A stretch of DNA of 64,000 bases from Protula sp. h YS-2021 (Eukaryota > Annelida > Polychaeta > Sabellida > Serpulidae): the NCBI GenBank assembly GCA_949752745.1, contig OX457028.1, positions 22,056,352 to 22,120,351 on the forward strand. Reading direction: 5' to 3'. Positions 58,673 to 64,000 of the stretch are shown in pieces. A program made the translations under genes and the position numbers. Positions within the stretch are counted from its first letter, which is position 1, and each line of letters opens with the position of its first letter. A model generated the notes under the pieces. The model saw only the letters and a program-made list of their open reading frames with translations. It did no database searches and had not been told where the DNA came from.

Positions 58673-61600
58673 GTAGGATGCTTCTCGATTTTTTTTGGAG
58701 TAGGTACCCTGTGCAAAATATTTCTTCACTAAAGTTTGAAAGAAATATTTAATCCCCAACGACCGTAAAATATCATTACAACGATTACAGAAGTAAATAG
58801 ACAGGAGTAAGAGAGATCCTAATTGGAATCATACTCAAATTGTTTTCAGTATTATTTCAAGACAACACGTCTCCCGTGAGAACTTCTCTATATAGGTACC
58901 TCTCTCTTGAACGAACTTTCTCTTGGTGTTATCCGTACAGCATAATTTTAAGATAAATAGGTCAAATACTTCCATTAGGTTATTACCGACAGAACTTTTT
59001 CAATATCAACCTAAAGATTAGTGTCACCACAAAAAAGAATTTTTATTTGTTTGGAAGGGAAAATTGCCGGAAATGAAACAAGTTCTTTATGGACGTTTTA
59101 GAGGTCTAATTGTGTGATGGTTGATTGGAAATTTCGCCAGTAAGGCCGAACCGTTAAAACCAACATCTTAAAATTAACGTCAACATTATCATTTCTCTGC
59201 ACGATAAAGTACAATAACAACAATCATTACTACGACTCCCCCCACGGACATAGAGCAATATACCTAACTGCATTCATACCCTCCACAGTGAGTTGCATAT
59301 GAGCGATGTTGCAGCGTCGTTGGTCTTCCTTGTGAGGAAACATTTCAGATTCCAATCATGAATAGCGCGGTGGATCATTTTGGGCGACCTGAAAATCTCA
59401 AGCCGTTAACGCATGGAGGCACGTTTGTTTCACCTCTGATCACCTTGTGGTACCTAGTTATTGTATCCAGTAAATGAGGCGACTGTTGTTTCTTTTGAGA
59501 AGACCTTGACCCTTACCTAAACCGGTTGTGATTATTATCCAAGTCGCCAGAGTGTGAACGTACTTATCAATATATCTCTCAATTTTTTTGGCATTCATAA
59601 CGGGCATCCAACGATGAAATTTTTAATTTTTTTTCATTTGGCTGGGATATCATGGAAACATGATTAACATTTGCTACAACTTTCAAATGCTATAATGAAA
59701 AAATCATGCTTTTTATGAGTCACTAAGCAACATGAAATATGAAAACTGCTGCAAAGAACGGACAATTCTACCTTTTACCTAGCTACTGCAGAATGTAATC
59801 CGTATGTTCTGAATATATCTTTTCCACTTTCTATGCAGCCTCATCAGTTAGTACTAATAAACAGTTAATTTTATCAACAAGAAATTGGTCAGCGTCCTAT
59901 TGACTTTTTCTAAATAAAAAAGATATTTATAAACTGCATCTGCTTCTTTATTGGTTAACCAGCTCGAATTCATCAAAAAACATATTTATCAAGAAACATT
60001 TTGTTTTTTACAATGTTCAATATTCCTTTATTTTTAAAGACACCCAATCCATATTCGCTTCGCGTGTCTACATTAAAAGTGAATTTTATCCTGAGGCCAA
60101 ATACACTGCTTATATCAGACACTCTTCATTAGAGACACCTGTACCAGGCGTTTTTTTTATGTCTAGGCAACAATTGGCGTTCTCGCCAATAAATTCAAGC
60201 AAAATAGTTGAAGCCATATGGTCATCGCCACTAACAGTGTCAGTATCCACCATCAAGGAATCTATGCCAGTCATAAGATTTTGGGAATTTTATGCAAGAA
60301 GTAAACACAATTGACATGTTTGCTCTTTGCCGCCAGAGATTTCACACAGAAGCGTTAACACAGACTTGCATAATTCCTAAGGTTCTGCATCATCTGTTTC
60401 CGCTAAAATTCTATTATAACCTGAAGTTAAATACAGAAACATGAAAACATGTTGGTCCTACAAGGTTTAACTTTGCACATATTCAGTCATTTCGGCTTTA
60501 CATGCTTTCTCATACAACACCTGCGATACTAGAGACCAATGCCCCAATTCCAGCTGCGTGACAATCATCACCTCTCATGGCAATGACACTTGTATAATCA
60601 TTTATGTTACAACAGAAGGCGCAAGGTGTGTTTGTTACTCCTTCAATGCTCAGATGCATGAAATGAGAGCTCTACAATGCCCTAGTCATAACGTTTCTGT
60701 CACGCTTACCACACGCCAAGGCAACAATATATCAGTCAAATTATATAGCAAAACCATTGTCTCAACCGTACCCGTAACATAGACATGTAAGCAATTAATA
60801 CTACCCTCACAACTATTTTAATTAAATTTACTGACAATAGATAGCTATTTTGCAACCCAACAAGGCAAAGAAAGCTGTTTCCAGCAAGACTTTTGCAGAA
60901 AGTGATCAAAGAAATCAGGGTTAACATACCACTTGACTAAAAGCAACGACTGAAAACATGACAATAAAACTCTTTGAGCAAAAGCACTTAGGGACAATGT
61001 ACAGGAGCAGAAACCAGATAAGAAAACACGAAAATCTGATTTATAGCAATGTAGCTGCCAACACTGCTGCTCAGTCGACGGAAATGATAACTGTACAGTT
61101 CAGGTCTGTTAAGTCTGTTAATTAACTAAATCGGATAAATTTGTCTTGGCGAGAGATAGACTAAGACATTACTGGAAAGCTTAGTGAGCGTACCACGCCG
61201 ATACAGCTTGTTGGTTCTTGGAGTGACCTGTTACCACAGACAGCAGACATATGCTGCCATTTGTCTGGGTGTAATGTGTGACCTCTTACGGTTAAGAGGA
61301 TGAGAAACTGTGTTCTAAATACTATCAAAAATTATTTGTCAACAAAGGATTGAAGTCTTTCTCTTCCCGAATTGTATGTAGGTTTAAGGATCTGTTGTCA
61401 ATCTCTCCCACTTAATAAGTTCATTAAATGTTAGAATTAGGCTTACGGACTGTCTAGATCTCCATTTATCCCTCTCTGGCCATATCTCTTTATATTCTAA
61501 CACATAAAATATTGTCGTTTCTGTATTTTTAGTGAAGGGCAGATATTATTGGGGCCTCACCTTTTCATATGAGTTACCGATAGCTCAACACTCACGTGAT

Positions 61601-62599
61601 GAAGTTACTTGAAGAATGGGAACAACTGCATCTCTTTTGATCTTTAAATACCACATCGACAAGTGTATCGAAGTTAGTACAGTAAGTTATACACTCAGCG
61701 GAGGTTTCTCCTAACCAATTACTTTGTTACTAACGATATTATTGTGTGTCGAAAGAGGGATCGACCTTGTGGTGGCCGTCTTAGTTGTAATCTTATATTT
61801 CATTGTCCATCTCTCTCAGTTAGAAAAGATATCAATCAATAAAATCGAAACTTTCCGCTCTCCTTCATGGCCATTTATTCTCAAACATTCACCAGGCAGT
61901 TCACAATCAAAGCTTTTTGTTCTTATTTGTTTGCTTATTTAAGTCTGAACGTTCCGCTCATGATTGCAAGGTGGCAACTTTTCAGCCTTCAACTTTTCAG
62001 CCTTCAACTTTTCATTTCCTTTTTGAGTAGTTTTAAGGAAGAGTTTTTAAAACAACTTTGCATAAAAAGAAAAATTTGGAATATCTTGTTTGTAATTGTA
62101 TTTAGCAAAATATTGATTCCACGAGGTAAGGGTACATCTGGATTATAGGCCACATGCAAAGAAGAGACCAAATCAACTCTAACTCTATCCTGGATTTTCA
62201 TTTTGACTCTAGTTTTCTTCGATACACACCTCAAAGTAGCATACCGAGTGGATTTTCTTCAGCGCCAAATTTTAATATGTATAGAGAATAGTACTTGTGT
62301 TTTCTGAATGGGATTATTGGCGCGTCAACAGCACCAGAACACCTTTCAGGTGGTTTTATTCCTCATAATAATTTTACCTTAGCTTACAATCTTATAAAGT
62401 AACTCCATTTAAAACAAAATTATGTAATATTTATTTTCTCTCAGTCGAAATTAAACTGTTGAGTATCTGTTACAAATTGTTGTGTATCTGTTGAAATATT
62501 CATGGAATTACTACGTTGCAGTCTGCAGCTTTTCACAGCTTGACGAAAATGAAAGATGGTAAGCAATGGATGTGCTTCATACCAGGAAGTCACAAACGA

Positions 62600-63370
62600 C
62601 CGGCGCTAGAAGGTTCGAGCAGTCGCCAGAACATTCAATCGTCTCCATAAGAGATGACTGGCTAACCAAGGATAACTACGTCGAATTAAGATCTTCCGAT
62701 CTGCAGTGGCAACGACGTTAGTGACAAGAAGTAAATGTAACCACAATGCCAGTAGATATGCTGTACTAAATCGACTGCGAGAACTTGGAGAAATACTCTC
62801 ATCAGTTTGTGCCGGATCAAGGTTAAACCAACGATGACAACGCATTCGACAAGGCTGGTCCCAAATCATTTGGAAAACAAGGGAGATTAACCCCGTGGTG
62901 GCGAGTGCCCTTTAATGACGGGTCGCGGCTTCTACTGTTTCACAATGAACATCCGCCATTGAATATTATCTGTTTTGAAATCACTTCTGCTAGTTATCGA
63001 TGGCAAAATGGCCGTAAGGCGTTATGTGGAAACCACCTTGTTATGCGAAATCGGAACCTCATAGCAATTTTCCTGCACAACAAAATATGCACCATGTGGC
63101 TGAAATTCGTACGCATGTGTTGGCCCGCTGATCAGATTCATCCTCCATATTCATCTAACCTGAACTTTGTACGGATGTGTTGGCCGCTAATCAGAGTCAT
63201 CCTCTATACTCATCTGACCTGAACCCCAATGTATATCTTTGAGATATGATCGATCGTTGAGACTCGCATTGATTGTGGAAAGACACAAGGTCCCATAATG
63301 GAGGATAAATAGGCGACGCGTCAGTACATTGATCCAGAGGTGCACACACAAGAAAACGATAAAGCGTGTC
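62600..63370 (+). pseudogene. Dead Tc1/mariner transposase
   Basis: Scattered family blocks in shifted frames: NASRYAVLNRLRELG near 62745, LNQRxQRIRQGWSQIIW near 62825 (HRQVRLQWAR region), a SPDLNPIEHLWD-like LNPNVYLxDMIDR at 63220-63255, and traces of the C-terminal end at 63310-63360. Stops interrupt it and the DDE residues cannot be traced. A short direct repeat (CGTACGCATGTGTTGGCC at 63109 and a variant at 63169) disturbs the region before LNPNVYL. No terminal repeats found. Confidence 0.7.
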
Positions 63371-63683
63371 ATGACTACAGAATGTTAAAAATTACCGTTG
63401 TTGTACAGTTTGTTTTTGTTTTTGCTTTTTTTTTAATTTAACTTTTACGCATTTGTAGAGGATTTCTGTTTGTTTGAAATTTTTACATAGTTATCTTGAA
63501 TTCTTCTTTAAATAAAGCAATTTACATCTGACATTGCGTATTGTTATATTGCGTAAATACATCAGACTTTTGACTCATGACAATGTTACTGTACATTCTA
63601 TGATCTATTCAGTCTTGCTGTGCACTGTATCTTTTATCTAAAAATAACTTTTTGTAGATTTTAAAAATTTTTGTTTTAATTAG

Positions 63684-63751
63684 TAAAACTAACAGAGGAA
63701 CACAATGCAATAATTGATGCAGACTTGATGCAGCCAGTACCAGATGAACAC
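63684..63751 (+). other. Possible exon of an unknown gene
   Basis: The acceptor TTTTAATTAG and donor GTGAGT bound 68 bases reading KLTEEHNAIIDADLMQPV and on to DEH in one frame. Both sites are good and the composition is protein-like, but no family is recognised. Confidence 0.4.
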
Positions 63752-63861
63752 GTGAGTAAAACACTAGCAACATATAATATCAAACATAAACGTTCAGAAC
63801 ATATTATACGCCACAGTTGAGAAAGTTTGAGCAATATATTTTGCAACTAAAAGCAACTTAC

Positions 63862-63909
63862 CTTGTTTTTTATCCATAGAGAGTAGCTGTTTTCATAGTT
63901 TTGCCTCAT
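63862..63909 (-). other. Possible first coding exon on the minus strand
   Basis: ATG at 63909 in the context GCGAAAATGA, MRQNYENSYSLWIKNK, then the donor GTAAGT. If real, it starts a gene running left, overlapping the plus-strand candidates; only one of the two may be true. Confidence 0.3.
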
Positions 63910-64000
63910 TTTCGCACCGCCAGTGGTATTGCATAATAATATTGGCAAGGTAATTCCATTTAGAAACATTTTTTCATAGCCCCGATTGAAATATTCTCGC

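Larger units (their letters stand above)
57563..62599. other. Mostly unassigned, two weak exon candidates
   Basis: No repeat family or complete gene is recognised. 58036-58242 and 58608-58672 are listed separately. A frame across 60420-60780 is interrupted by several stops and may be a pseudogene of unknown kind. 61980-62010 contains two copies of CTTTTCAGCCTTCAA. Confidence 0.4.

Overview
This is a window of an intron-rich, repeat-dominated animal genome. Gene content and repeat style (DIRS elements, Helentron/pearl-like elements with internal tandem arrays, hAT and Tigger elements) point to a lophotrochozoan, most likely a mollusc; the species cannot be named from the sequence. Most of the 64 kb is nested mobile DNA. 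No CRISPR, operon or prokaryotic signal is present.

Three host genes are recognisable. (1) SIRT7, minus strand, 9731-15203: only the first three coding exons are present and the catalytic remainder lies left of the window or is lost. (2) METTL23, plus strand, 28741-31917: five exons with good splice sites covering nearly the whole methyltransferase; the first exon was not found. (3) An hnRNP A/B-D (squid-like) two-RRM protein, minus strand, 46192-53826: two coding exons joining in frame across a 6.8 kb intron. SIRT7 (deacylase), METTL23 (protein methyltransferase) and the hnRNP share no operon-like logic. Weak exon-like segments at 58036-58242, 58608-58672, 63684-63751 (plus) and 63862-63909 (minus) suggest further, unidentified genes at the right end.

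Layout. 1-7.9 kb: Ty3/Gypsy RT scrap, then a decayed APE-type LINE carrying an 860-bp DNA transposon and a 34-bp poly-A insertion, both with target duplications. 7.9-15.2 kb: hAT MITEs and the 5' part of SIRT7. 17.1-20.9 kb: a structurally complete but mutated DIRS retroelement with inverted terminal repeats and an internal complementary region. 22-28.7 kb: TIR elements, a Helentron-like element, a tRNA-derived SINE and microsatellites. 28.7-31.9 kb: METTL23, followed by a minisatellite split by a TIR element. 33.8-44.2 kb: a Tigger element and nested tandem-array elements. 46-54 kb: hnRNP gene with a 168-bp repeat array and a hAT element containing a mariner-like foldback in its intron. 54-57.6 kb: tandemly duplicated LINE tail and a second DIRS derivative. 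62.6-63.4 kb: a dead Tc1/mariner transposase.

The most interesting material is structural: the DIRS element with its textbook internal complementary region, Russian-doll insertions whose empty sites restore reading frames, repeat arrays that spread nuclear-receptor half-sites, and a GC-AG intron in SIRT7.
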